Assembly (NCBI RefSeq): GCF_019880585.1
Contig: NZ_JAINVV010000001.1
Span: 372,001 to 436,000, forward strand
DNA length: 64,000 nt
Source of the DNA: Sphingomonas colocasiae
GTDB lineage: Bacteria > Pseudomonadota > Alphaproteobacteria > Sphingomonadales > Sphingomonadaceae
Direction: 5' to 3'
The notes under the pieces are model-generated. The model ran no database searches, had not been told where the DNA came from, and was given only the letters and a program-made list of their open reading frames with translations. Numbering within the stretch: the stretch's first letter is position 1; each line of letters starts with the position of its first letter. The translations under genes were made by a program, and so were the position numbers. Shown piece after piece: positions 8,574-16,687 of the stretch.

Positions 8574-9431
8574 TCAGTCCGCCTTCAGCACGCGCCGCGC
8601 ATTTTCGCGCAGGAATTTGGGCCAGACCTCGTCGCGCAAGGGCACCGACGGCAGTTCGGCGAAGCTGCGTTCCAGCGACAGGCCGGACGGGTAATAGCCG
8701 GCGTACATCACCTTGTCGGCGCCCCGCGTGTTCGCATAGTCGATGATCGCCTTCGGGAAATATCTGGGCGCGAAGGCGCTGGTCGAATAATAGAGATTGG
8801 GCCATTTCAGCAGCAGCTTGACCGCCATATCCACCCATGGCTCGGCGCCGTGGCGCATCACGAAGACGAGATCGGGGAAGAACCAGCAGACCTCGTCGAT
8901 CAGTTCGACATGCTGGGGCGCGAAGGGCATGCGCGGGCCAGGCACGCCGGCATTGACGAAGATCGGCAGGCCGAGCTCGACGCATTTGGCGTAGAGCGGA
9001 TAGGCGCGCTTGTCGTTGATCGGCACGCCGCATCCGCAGGGAAAGAAGCTGGCGGCGGCGATGCCGTGTTTCTCGTACATCTCGGTCAGCCGGGCGAGTT
9101 CGGGCATGCCGCCGGCGGGATCGATCATGACATGGCCCAGGAACCGATCGCGATGTGTGGTGATCGCTTCGATCGTGACGGCGTCGCCGACGCCGATCAG
9201 CGCCTTGTCGATGCCGAAACGATCCATTTCGCGCAACGTGTCGCCGATCGCGTCGGGCCCGCGTTCGACCTGCGGTGGATCCTTGAACAGGAAACCGGCT
9301 GGGTGGACGAAACGCTGGTTGCGGCTGTCGTCGTCGCGCAGCCGGTCTCCGAACTGGCTGGACCAGTCTCGGCTGGCATAGGGCAGATCGAGCATGGTAT
9401 CGATCACGCCGATATTCGTTGGCATCGCCAT
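8574..9431 (-). CDS. Amidohydrolase-related protein (Amidohydro_2 family) lacking the N-terminal HxH
   Basis: The 285-residue TIM-barrel protein belongs to the ACMSD/Amidohydro_2 superfamily. The start at 9431 overlaps the stop of the upstream amidohydrolase (TGATG) and gives the N-terminus MAMPTNIGVIDTMLDLP. The strand that normally carries the metal-binding HxH reads IDTMLDLP, with no histidine. Later segments such as FVMRHGAEPWVDMAVKLL resemble the family. It may be non-metal or use altered metal binding. In decarboxylase or hydrolase relatives the substrates are aromatic or cyclic acids. Context suggests a CoA-linked degradation step. Confidence 0.75.
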   Translation of the reverse strand: MAMPTNIGVIDTMLDLPYASRDWSSQFGDRLRDDDSRNQRFVHPAGFLFKDPPQVERGPDAIGDTLREMDRFGIDKALIGVGDAVTIEAITTHRDRFLGHVMIDPAGGMPELARLTEMYEKHGIAAASFFPCGCGVPINDKRAYPLYAKCVELGLPIFVNAGVPGPRMPFAPQHVELIDEVCWFFPDLVFVMRHGAEPWVDMAVKLLLKWPNLYYSTSAFAPRYFPKAIIDYANTRGADKVMYAGYYPSGLSLERSFAELPSVPLRDEVWPKFLRENARRVLKAD

Positions 9432-10591
9432 CAGTTCATCCCCGGAAAGAGCAGGATCGCATTGTCGCGGAAGAAGGCGCGTTCGTAATTGGCGCCGAGT
9501 TGGTCGGTCCATTTGCGGAACTTGCCGACGGGATCGCGGCTGCCCTCGATATGCGGATAGTCGCTGTTGAAGGTGTAGACTTCCGACAGGCCGTAGCGAT
9601 CGATGATGCGGACGAGGTCCTCATGCCAGAAGGGTGTCACGCGCACATTGCGGCGAACATAGTCGCTGGGCTTGAGCGGATAGGTGATGCCGACCTTCGC
9701 CATCAGGTCCGCATGCTGGTCCATCCGCTCGCACAACGGGCCCAGCCAGCCCGCGCCGCATTCGATGATGCCGAAGCGCAATGCCGGGTGGCGTTCGAAC
9801 ACGCCGCCCATCACCATGGTGAGCAGGAATATCTCCGGCGCGACATGGCAAACGAGGATATAATAGGGGCCGATCGCTTCTTCCCCGCCTGCGCGCCCGT
9901 CGAAGCTCACGCGCAAGGCATCGGCATCGGCGAAGGCGCGGGGCGGCAGCATCGGATCGGGCTCGGCGCTCGACACCACGCCGCCCGACGCGATGTGGAG
10001 AAAGGCCGGCACGTCGGCCTCTGTAAGCGCGGCCCAGAAGGGATCCCAGATGCGGTGCGCGGGCGAGACGCCGCCTGGCGGCGTCGCGCAGGAGAGCAGC
10101 ACGCCGCGTGCGCCGCCGGCGATGACGCGGTGGAGTTCGGCCAGCGCAGCCTCCGGATCGGACAGGTTGATCTGGCAGACAGCCCGTGCCCGCCCTAGTG
10201 TTCGCCGCGTCCAGTCCAGCGCGTAATCATTATAACGGCGGCAGGCGTCGACCGATGCCTTGCCTGCCATGCGCAACTCGCGCAGCGCGGTGTTGGGAAA
10301 GAGCAATGCCGCCTCGATCCCGGTCGCATCCATCGCGGCGAGCCGGTCGTCGGGATCGCAGGCGCCCAATGCGCTGATCCCCTTGGTGCCCCAGACATCG
10401 TCGCGATTGCCCGCGCGCGCCGCCAAATCGGTCTTCGAGCCGTGAAATTGCTCGAGGAAATCGAGCACGAAATCGCCGTCGACCTCGCCCAGCACCTCGC
10501 GCATCATGTCCGGCGCCATATAGAGATGAGAATCGCAGTCGAGCAGGCGCCCCTCCAGCTTGCTCCGCGTCTTCGTAATCCGGGCCGTCAT
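9431..10591 (-). CDS. Amidohydrolase family protein (Amidohydro_2), paralogue of the gene at 17888-19045
   Basis: The 386-residue Amidohydro_2 protein starts at ATG 10591, which has GGGAGAGG upstream; an in-frame start twenty codons earlier lacks support. The N-terminal motif is DCDSHLYMAPD, so the second histidine of HxH is replaced by tyrosine. FLHIASGGV and a late SDYPHIEGSRDPVGKFRKW segment supply likely His and Asp metal ligands. It is very similar along its length to the product of 17888-19045, implying duplication. It is first in an operon with a second amidohydrolase and an enoyl-CoA hydratase, and is divergent from a LysR gene. Confidence 0.82.
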   Translation of the reverse strand: MTARITKTRSKLEGRLLDCDSHLYMAPDMMREVLGEVDGDFVLDFLEQFHGSKTDLAARAGNRDDVWGTKGISALGACDPDDRLAAMDATGIEAALLFPNTALRELRMAGKASVDACRRYNDYALDWTRRTLGRARAVCQINLSDPEAALAELHRVIAGGARGVLLSCATPPGGVSPAHRIWDPFWAALTEADVPAFLHIASGGVVSSAEPDPMLPPRAFADADALRVSFDGRAGGEEAIGPYYILVCHVAPEIFLLTMVMGGVFERHPALRFGIIECGAGWLGPLCERMDQHADLMAKVGITYPLKPSDYVRRNVRVTPFWHEDLVRIIDRYGLSEVYTFNSDYPHIEGSRDPVGKFRKWTDQLGANYERAFFRDNAILLFPGMN

Positions 10592-10663
10592 CCAGGGCCT
10601 CTCCCGATCATTGTTCGGCGTCCACCCTGATCCAGCACCGCGCGAGCGCAAAAACGGTTCTTT

Positions 10664-10678
10664 TGAGGATCATCCTCA
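10664..10678. promoter_or_regulatory. Palindrome in the divergent lysR/amidohydrolase gap, candidate LysR site
   Basis: TGAGGAT-C-ATCCTCA (10664-10678) is a perfect 7-bp-arm palindrome. It lies 73 bp from the amidohydrolase start and 65 bp from the lysR start. The position fits an autoregulatory LysR-type site acting on both genes. It is the only strong palindrome in this 151-bp gap. Confidence 0.5.
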
Positions 10679-10742
10679 GCAAAATTTGATGGCGGAAGCG
10701 GCGAACGGTCCATAGCCTTGGCGCGATCACAAGATCGGCCGC

Positions 10743-11672
10743 GTGCCCAACCGGGTGCGTCAAGGCTGGCGGAGCGGGAGAAGACGGATTCGTATCACGC
10801 TGAGGCAACTCGCTGTTTTCGAGGCAATCGCGCGCTGCGGCAGCATCGCGAAGGCGGCCGACGAGATCGCCCTGAGCCAGTCCGCGGCAAGCATGGCGCT
10901 GCGGGATCTGGAAGCGCATCTGGGCGTCGATCTATTCGCGCGTGAGGGCAAAAGGCTGTTATTGTCCGATTATGGCCGACAGGTTCAGGCGCGCGCCTCG
11001 TCGCTGCTGCGCCAGGCCGAAGAACTGGAGAAGCTGACCGCTGGTGACGAACTGGTCGGCCGGCTGCGGTTGGGCGCCACGCCGGCACTTGCGCATTCGG
11101 CGCTGTCGGAGGCGTGCGGACGCTTCACCCGCGTGCATCCCGGCGTCGTGATCGACCTGAGCGTCGCCGCCTCGATCGACGTGATCGCGAAGGTCCACCG
11201 CATGTCGCTCGACATGGGTTTCATCGGATCACCGACCAATCGCAGCGATCTGGAGACGCGCGACTGGATCGACGACCGGCTCGCCATCTTCTGCGCGCCC
11301 GATCATCCCTGCGCCCGGCGTATCGGCGCCTGTCTGACCAAGTTGCTCGCGGAGGATTGGGCGCTCGAAAAGGCCATGTCTAGCGAACGCATCTCGCTCA
11401 CCATGGAAGCGCTCAAGCATCTGAGTTCGATCCGCATCGTCTTCGAATCCGACAGCATCGATGCGGTGAAGGCGGCGGTGCGGGCAGGCGGCATGATCGG
11501 TTGCCTGTCGCGTCGCACGCTGACGGGCGAGTTCGCGCGCGGCGAGCTGATCGACCTGGAGGTTCCCGATCTCGACGTGCCGAGACGCGCGACGATCATC
11601 TGGAAGAAGGACAGCTATCAGGGGCAGCTCCAGAGCGCGTTCCTCGACTTTGTCGGAGCCATTGAGGGATGA
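10743..11672 (+). CDS. LysR family transcriptional regulator
   Basis: The 309-residue protein has an N-terminal winged HTH (ITLRQLAVFEAIARCGSIAKAADEIALSQSAASMALRDLEAHLGVDLFAREGKRLLLSDYG) and a periplasmic-binding-type effector domain. GTG at 10743 is the first start in frame after a stop at about 10715, so up to 17 residues precede the conserved helix. The gene is divergent from the amidohydrolase/enoyl-CoA hydratase operon and overlaps the CaiB gene by 4 bp, so it probably controls both. Confidence 0.88.
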   Translation: MPNRVRQGWRSGRRRIRITLRQLAVFEAIARCGSIAKAADEIALSQSAASMALRDLEAHLGVDLFAREGKRLLLSDYGRQVQARASSLLRQAEELEKLTAGDELVGRLRLGATPALAHSALSEACGRFTRVHPGVVIDLSVAASIDVIAKVHRMSLDMGFIGSPTNRSDLETRDWIDDRLAIFCAPDHPCARRIGACLTKLLAEDWALEKAMSSERISLTMEALKHLSSIRIVFESDSIDAVKAAVRAGGMIGCLSRRTLTGEFARGELIDLEVPDLDVPRRATIIWKKDSYQGQLQSAFLDFVGAIEG

Positions 11673-12904
11673 GTGCCCAGCAATCTCCGCGTCCGCTTGC
11701 CGGATTCCGCATCGTCGATCTCAGCCGCGTGCTCGCCGGTCCATGGGCGACGCAGTTGCTGGCCGATCTCGGCGCCGAAGTGATCAAGATCGAACGGCCG
11801 GCGCGCGGTGACGACAGCCGCAGTTTCGGCCCGCCCTTCCTGCCGGCCGAGGACGGGGCATGGACGGGCGCGTCGGCGATGTTCCTGGCGGCCAATCGCG
11901 GCAAGCGCTCGCTGACGCTCGATCTCGGGCGAGAGGAGGGGCGAGCGCTGTTGCGCGACCTCGTCGCCACCGCCGACGTGCTTGTCGAGAATTTCAAGGT
12001 GGGCACGCTCGCCCGGATGGGGCTGGATGCGGCGACGCTGCGCATGATCAATCCCGGCCTGATCGTCTGTTCGATCACCGGCTATGGCCAGACCGGCCCT
12101 TATGCCGATCGCGGCGGCTATGATCCGGTGATCCAGGGATTGTGCGGGCTGATGAGCGTCACCGGCAATCCGCCCGAGATGCCGGGCGGCGGACCGATGA
12201 AGACGGGCCCGAGCCTCGTCGACATTGTCACCGGGCTCTACGCCGTCATCGCGATCCAGGCCGCGTTGATCGAACGTGGCAAGGATGGGCCCGGCGTGGA
12301 TCTCGACCTGTCGCTGATGGATTGCGGCGTGGCGGTGATGGCGCAGCAGGCGATGCATTATGCGCTCACCGGCACGCCGCCACGGCCGATCGGTACCGGC
12401 GCCAATGGCGGCGTGCCGGGCGGCGGTTATGCCTGCGCCGATGGCCATATCATGATCGCGCCGGGCAATGATGCCGGTTATGCGCGGATGTGCGGGGCGA
12501 TCGGGCGTGGCGACCTCGCGACCGATCCGCGCTTCGTCTCCAATCGCGACCGGCTGGCGCATCGCGACGAATTGCTCGGCATATTGGAACCGATCTTCGC
12601 GAGCTGGACGGTCGCCGATCTGTACGCGGCCTTGCTGGCCGCCGATGTGCCGTCGGGCCCGGTCAACGATCTGGCACAGGTGGAGGCCGATCCACAGGTG
12701 GTCGCGCGTGGCCTGTTCGCCAGCAGGGCTGGTCAGGACGGACGGGCGGTCCCGCAAGTGGCAAGTCCGCTGGTCTATGGCGGATCGCGGGCGATGGCGG
12801 AGATGCCGCCGCCGCGTCTGGGGCAGGACAATGATGCGCTGCTGGCCGAACTCGGCCGCGATGACGAGGCGCGTGAGGCGTTGAGAGCCGCGAATATCGT
12901 TTAA
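11669..12904 (+). CDS. CaiB/BaiF family (class III) CoA-transferase
   Basis: The 411-residue protein moves CoA between acyl-CoA and a free acid through an aspartyl-CoA thioester. The start LAGFRIVDLSRVLAGPWATQLLADLGAEVIKIE is diagnostic. ANRGKRSLTLDLG follows, and GYDPVIQGLCGLMSVTG resembles the region around the catalytic Asp. BaiF in bile-acid-degrading bacteria belongs to this family, but many members act on other acids. It is coupled to the LysR gene by an ATGA overlap, so its substrate is likely to be the compound handled by the neighbouring amidohydrolases. Confidence 0.9.
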   Translation: MSAQQSPRPLAGFRIVDLSRVLAGPWATQLLADLGAEVIKIERPARGDDSRSFGPPFLPAEDGAWTGASAMFLAANRGKRSLTLDLGREEGRALLRDLVATADVLVENFKVGTLARMGLDAATLRMINPGLIVCSITGYGQTGPYADRGGYDPVIQGLCGLMSVTGNPPEMPGGGPMKTGPSLVDIVTGLYAVIAIQAALIERGKDGPGVDLDLSLMDCGVAVMAQQAMHYALTGTPPRPIGTGANGGVPGGGYACADGHIMIAPGNDAGYARMCGAIGRGDLATDPRFVSNRDRLAHRDELLGILEPIFASWTVADLYAALLAADVPSGPVNDLAQVEADPQVVARGLFASRAGQDGRAVPQVASPLVYGGSRAMAEMPPPRLGQDNDALLAELGRDDEAREALRAANIV

Positions 12905-12921
12905 GCGAGCTACTCCCTGTC

Positions 12922-12995
12922 CCCGTCATTCCGGCGAAAGCCGGAATCTCGCGCGCGATGCCCAAGAAGATTCCGGCTTTCGCCGGAATGACGGG
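12922..12995. repeat. Palindromic dispersed repeat (REP-like pair)
   Basis: Two inverted copies of a hairpin-forming unit face each other. The left copy contains CCGTCATTCCGGCGAAAG (from 12923) and the right copy ends with CTTTCGCCGGAATGACGGG at 12995. Each copy has internal dyad symmetry (CCGGC-GAAA-GCCGG). The unit sits in the gap between the convergent CaiB and DUF35 genes and may act as a terminator. Confidence 0.8.
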
Positions 12996-12999
12996 ATGT

Positions 13000-13413
13000 T
13001 CAGGCGATGTGCTCGCGATCCGCAGTGAACGGATACAGCGTGATCGCCTCATCGAGTGCGGTCAGCTTGACCTTCACGCGCATCTCCACCGCGATCTCCT
13101 CGGGCGGAACTTCGACGATCTGGGTCAGCATCAACGGGCCTTCGTCCAGCTCTACCACCGCGACCACATAGGGCGCGGTGAAGGCCGGGGTCGGTGGACG
13201 GTGGACGGTCGTGAAGCTGTAGACCTTGCCGCGTCCACTCGCCGCTTGCCATGCGAAGCGCGGCGAATGGCAGTGGGTGCAGAGGATCTGCGGCGTCCAG
13301 CGCCACCCGCCGCAATCGTCGCACTGCTGGAGACGCAGTTCTCCGGCGCGGGTGCCTTCCCAGAAGGGCGCGGAGAGGGGTGTCGGCCGGGGAACAGGGA
13401 AACTCGCGTCCAT
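13000..13413 (-). CDS. Zn-ribbon OB-fold protein (DUF35 family)
   Basis: The 137-residue protein has an N-terminal zinc ribbon (CDDCGGWRW...CTHC, residues about 32-50) and a C-terminal OB fold, the DUF35/ChsH2-C type. Such proteins pair with thiolase-like Ltp proteins; in Mycobacterium the Ltp2-DUF35 complex cleaves a steroid side chain by retro-aldol reaction. Here the gene directly follows a thiolase-like gene with a 2-bp gap, the same pairing. It is the last gene of a minus-strand operon that begins with an amidohydrolase at 19045. Confidence 0.87.
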   Translation of the reverse strand: MDASFPVPRPTPLSAPFWEGTRAGELRLQQCDDCGGWRWTPQILCTHCHSPRFAWQAASGRGKVYSFTTVHRPPTPAFTAPYVVAVVELDEGPLMLTQIVEVPPEEIAVEMRVKVKLTALDEAITLYPFTADREHIA

Positions 13414-13415
13414 CG

Positions 13416-14597
13416 TCAGTCCTTCGCCAGGATCGCGAAGCCGTGGCGCCCGTCGGTCATCGGCGCGCAGCCGATGGCGAGCCTCGGGTCGCGGACCTTG
13501 CGGCAGAGATTGCGATCGTAGGTATGGATGCCTTCACGCCAGCCCGGGCACAGATCGGGCGTATCGCCGCGAAACTGGCGGACGATCTCGATCGGCTTGA
13601 AATTATAGGGGACGCCATTGTGGCTATAGGCGAGATTGCCGCCGTCGAGCGAACCGGGATGTGCGCCGTCGAGCTGCATGGCCACGGGCACATAATCGCC
13701 GCCTTCACCCGGCGCGCAAAAGCCCAAAGTCTCGAACTGGATGATCGGGCCGTGCACGAAATGATCGTAGCACATCACGATATCGACATCGTCATGCACC
13801 ACGCCGGCGCGCGCGAAACCGTCGATCATGCGCGGGCGGCTTTCCATCATGCCCAGCGACGGCGCCTCGAAATAGCTGTTGGAGCGCGTCTCGAACGCGC
13901 CACCCAGCACCCAGACCGGCGCATGGCGGCAATCGCGCGCGCGCTCGGCGGAGGTGACGACGATGCAGGATGCGCCGTCATTGACGAGCGAGCACATCGG
14001 CTGGGTGAAGGGATCGGCGATCATCCGTGCGTTCAGGATCGCGTCCGCGTCGAGCGCGGGGCGGCCGAAGGCGACGGCCTCGGGATTGAGCCGGCCGTGC
14101 CGGTGCGCGGTGGCAGCGACCGCGGCGAGCTGTTCGGATGTCGTGCCGAATTCGTGCATATGGCGCCGGGCGATGAGCGCGAACTGGGCCGGGGTCATCG
14201 ATCCCGTCCATTCGGTGAACTCATATGTCGGCCGCGTATAGGTCGCCATTTCGGCGCCTGCCGATTGCGATCCGCCGGCCGGGATCACCACCACTTCGGC
14301 AAGGCCGGCACGGATCGCGGCACCGGCGAGCAGCACCGCCTGTGCGCCCGAGGTTTCGGCGACCAATGTCATCGGCTGGCCGAACTGGCGCGCGACATTG
14401 GCGTCGTTCATGCCCTGGCCGTTGCCGGCGGGGAAGGTGAAGCCGACATAACCGTCGACGTCACGCATCGAGAGGCCGGCATCGTCGAGCGCGAGCCCGA
14501 TCGATTCCATCAGCAGGGAGATCGCGGAGCGGCCCGATCCGCGGCTCTGCACGGTCACGCCGATTCCGGCGATCGCGATGTCGCGCGCGCCGTTCAT
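13416..14597 (-). CDS. Thiolase-like lipid-transfer protein (Ltp/SCP-x type), probable DUF35 partner
   Basis: The 393-residue thiolase-fold protein does not look like a classical thiolase. The nucleophile strand reads VAETSGAQAVLLAG with no cysteine, and the region where thiolases carry GHPxG reads GGNLAYSHNG. These changes are expected of the Ltp-type aldol lyases that work with DUF35 proteins, one of which is encoded next to it. The likely reaction is retro-aldol cleavage of a beta-hydroxyacyl-CoA. The gene overlaps the upstream acyl-CoA synthetase gene by 4 bp. The substrate is not determined. Confidence 0.8.
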   Translation of the reverse strand: MNGARDIAIAGIGVTVQSRGSGRSAISLLMESIGLALDDAGLSMRDVDGYVGFTFPAGNGQGMNDANVARQFGQPMTLVAETSGAQAVLLAGAAIRAGLAEVVVIPAGGSQSAGAEMATYTRPTYEFTEWTGSMTPAQFALIARRHMHEFGTTSEQLAAVAATAHRHGRLNPEAVAFGRPALDADAILNARMIADPFTQPMCSLVNDGASCIVVTSAERARDCRHAPVWVLGGAFETRSNSYFEAPSLGMMESRPRMIDGFARAGVVHDDVDIVMCYDHFVHGPIIQFETLGFCAPGEGGDYVPVAMQLDGAHPGSLDGGNLAYSHNGVPYNFKPIEIVRQFRGDTPDLCPGWREGIHTYDRNLCRKVRDPRLAIGCAPMTDGRHGFAILAKD

Positions 14598-16687
14598 CCG
14601 GCGACCATCAGCGCATCGACGGCGACGGCGCGATCGGGCAGCGCGATCACCGGATTGAGATCGAGTTCGGCGAGTTTCGATCCTGCCGCGAGGCCAAGCC
14701 CGGCGACCGCCAGCGCCAGCGTCACCAGCGCGTCGAGATCGGCCGGCGGCCGCCCGCGCGCGCCGGCGAGCAGCGGCGCGATCCTGAGCCCCCCGATCAT
14801 CTCGCGGATATCCTGCTCGTCCACCGGCAGCGGCCGGACGGAGACGTCGCGCAGGATTTCGGCATGGATGCCGCCCGCGCCGATCGTGATCGCGGGGCCG
14901 AGATGCGGATCGTGCGTCAGCCCGACAAGCATCTCGACGCCGCCGACAATCTGTTCCTGAACCAGCACGCCTTCGATCCGCGCATCGGGCCTGGCCGCCT
15001 GCGCGCGTGCGATGATCGTATCGAAGGCCTGCCGTACCGCGTCGGCGGTATCGATGCCGAGCATGACGAGGCCGAGATCGGAGCGATGCGGGAAATCCGG
15101 CGAGGAGAGTTTCAGCACGCGCGGAAATGCGAGTTCGGCCACTGCTGCCGCTTCCGCCGAAGCGGCAAGACTCTGGCGGGCGAGCGATACGCCCGCACCT
15201 TTCAAAAGCGCGGCGGCATCCTTGTCTTCAACGATGCCGGGTGTTTCCAGCGCGTCAAGATCGAGCGTCGGTGCGATCGGAGGGCGGTCGCGAAAATGCC
15301 TGCGGGCGTCGCGATGGGCGCCGAACGCCCTGATCGCGCGGAACGCCTTGTCCAGCGAACGGAAGATCGGCACGCCCGAGGCGACAAGATCGGCATAGCC
15401 GGCACCCTCGGTGACGACCGAGCTCCAGACCGCGATGACGGGCTTGGCGCCGCCACCCTCCACCCAGGCGCGGACATCGGCGGCCATATTGTCGGAGAGC
15501 ATGCCGAACGCCGCATTGAAGCCGACGACGATCACGTCGATCGCGGGATCGGCGGCGATGGCGTCGAACACCGCGCGGCGCTGTTCGGGCGTCGCGTTCA
15601 TCGTGAACTGCCCGCCATTGTCGATCGGGTTGGTCATGGCGACATAGCCTGGCAGCAATCGGGCGAGCGTTTTCTGCGTCGCCGGCGCGAGCACCGGCAC
15701 ATCGACATCGTAGCGCCCTGCGATTTCCGCCATCAGCGTCGCGGTGCCGCCAGAGACCGAATAGAGCGCCGCGCGCGAACCCGTTTCGGGCGGGAGTTTC
15801 GCGAAGAGATTGGCGGTTTCGAGCAGCTCGTCGAGATCGCGGACGCGCGTCACGCCATGCTGATCGAACAGGCCCTGAACGATCGCGTCATTGCCCGAAA
15901 GATGCCCGGTGTGGGACGCCGCCATGCGCGCGCCGCGTTCGCTTTCGCCGATCTTGAGCATGACGACCGGCTTGCCGGCGCGATTGGCGCCCGAGAGCGC
16001 GGCGCGCAGGCGCGGCAGCGATTTGAAACCCTCGACATAGCCGGCGATCACGCGGGCGGGATCATGGTCGGTGAAATGGCCGATCACATCCGCGATCTCG
16101 AGATCGACTTCGTTGCCGACGGTGATCCAGCGGCTGAACGCCGCACCCATCGCGATGCCCTCCACGATCGGTCGCCCCATCGCGCCGCTTTGCGTCACCA
16201 GGCCGATCAGCCCGCCGCGATGCCCGTCGGGTACGGCGAATTGCTCGAACATATTATCGGCGGTGTTAGGGCCGATGACGCGCACGCCGGTCTCGGCGAT
16301 CGCGGCGGCGAGCTGGCTTTCCTGTTCCGCGCCATCCGGGCCGGTCTCGGAAAAGCCCGAACTGAAGATGACGATGCGGCGAATGCCGTGCGCCGCGCAA
16401 TTGCGCACGACCTGGACGACATTGGCAGGGCCGACGCGCAGCAGCGCCACGCTGAATTCGCCCGGTACCTCGTCGATCGTATGATAGACGGTCACGCCGG
16501 CGACCTCTCCGCCCTTCGGATTGACGAAGCAGAGCTTCACGTCCGCGCCGTAGCGCGCGATCAGGCGGGCGACGCCGGCGTCGTTGTCGATGCGGCCGAT
16601 GATCGCGATGCCGCGTCCCGGCGTAAAGAAATCGCGCAGGTCGGTGGCGCCGCGCGTCACCGACGCGCGATGGTTTTCATATGTCAT
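14594..16687 (-). CDS. ADP-forming acyl-CoA synthetase (acetate-CoA ligase-like, ATP-grasp)
   Basis: The 697-residue protein joins an N-terminal CoA-binding domain (FFTPGRGIAIIGRIDNDAG), a succinyl-CoA-synthetase-like domain (GLVTQSGAMGRPIVEG and later AASHTGHLSGND, with the phospho-histidine region) and a C-terminal ATP-grasp domain. It forms an acyl-CoA with ATP to ADP conversion. The start is ATG 16687 (MTYENHRAS), which overlaps the MFS stop by 4 bp. A longer reading in the same frame crosses the MFS gene antiparallel to real coding and was not used. It probably activates the acid imported or produced by its operon. Confidence 0.87.
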   Translation of the reverse strand: MTYENHRASVTRGATDLRDFFTPGRGIAIIGRIDNDAGVARLIARYGADVKLCFVNPKGGEVAGVTVYHTIDEVPGEFSVALLRVGPANVVQVVRNCAAHGIRRIVIFSSGFSETGPDGAEQESQLAAAIAETGVRVIGPNTADNMFEQFAVPDGHRGGLIGLVTQSGAMGRPIVEGIAMGAAFSRWITVGNEVDLEIADVIGHFTDHDPARVIAGYVEGFKSLPRLRAALSGANRAGKPVVMLKIGESERGARMAASHTGHLSGNDAIVQGLFDQHGVTRVRDLDELLETANLFAKLPPETGSRAALYSVSGGTATLMAEIAGRYDVDVPVLAPATQKTLARLLPGYVAMTNPIDNGGQFTMNATPEQRRAVFDAIAADPAIDVIVVGFNAAFGMLSDNMAADVRAWVEGGGAKPVIAVWSSVVTEGAGYADLVASGVPIFRSLDKAFRAIRAFGAHRDARRHFRDRPPIAPTLDLDALETPGIVEDKDAAALLKGAGVSLARQSLAASAEAAAVAELAFPRVLKLSSPDFPHRSDLGLVMLGIDTADAVRQAFDTIIARAQAARPDARIEGVLVQEQIVGGVEMLVGLTHDPHLGPAITIGAGGIHAEILRDVSVRPLPVDEQDIREMIGGLRIAPLLAGARGRPPADLDALVTLALAVAGLGLAAGSKLAELDLNPVIALPDRAVAVDALMVAG

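Noticed and set aside
7827-9488. 553-codon plus-strand frame across the enoyl-CoA hydratase and amidohydrolase genes
   Set aside because: Antisense to recognised genes, with an Arg/His/Gly-rich composition and no domains.
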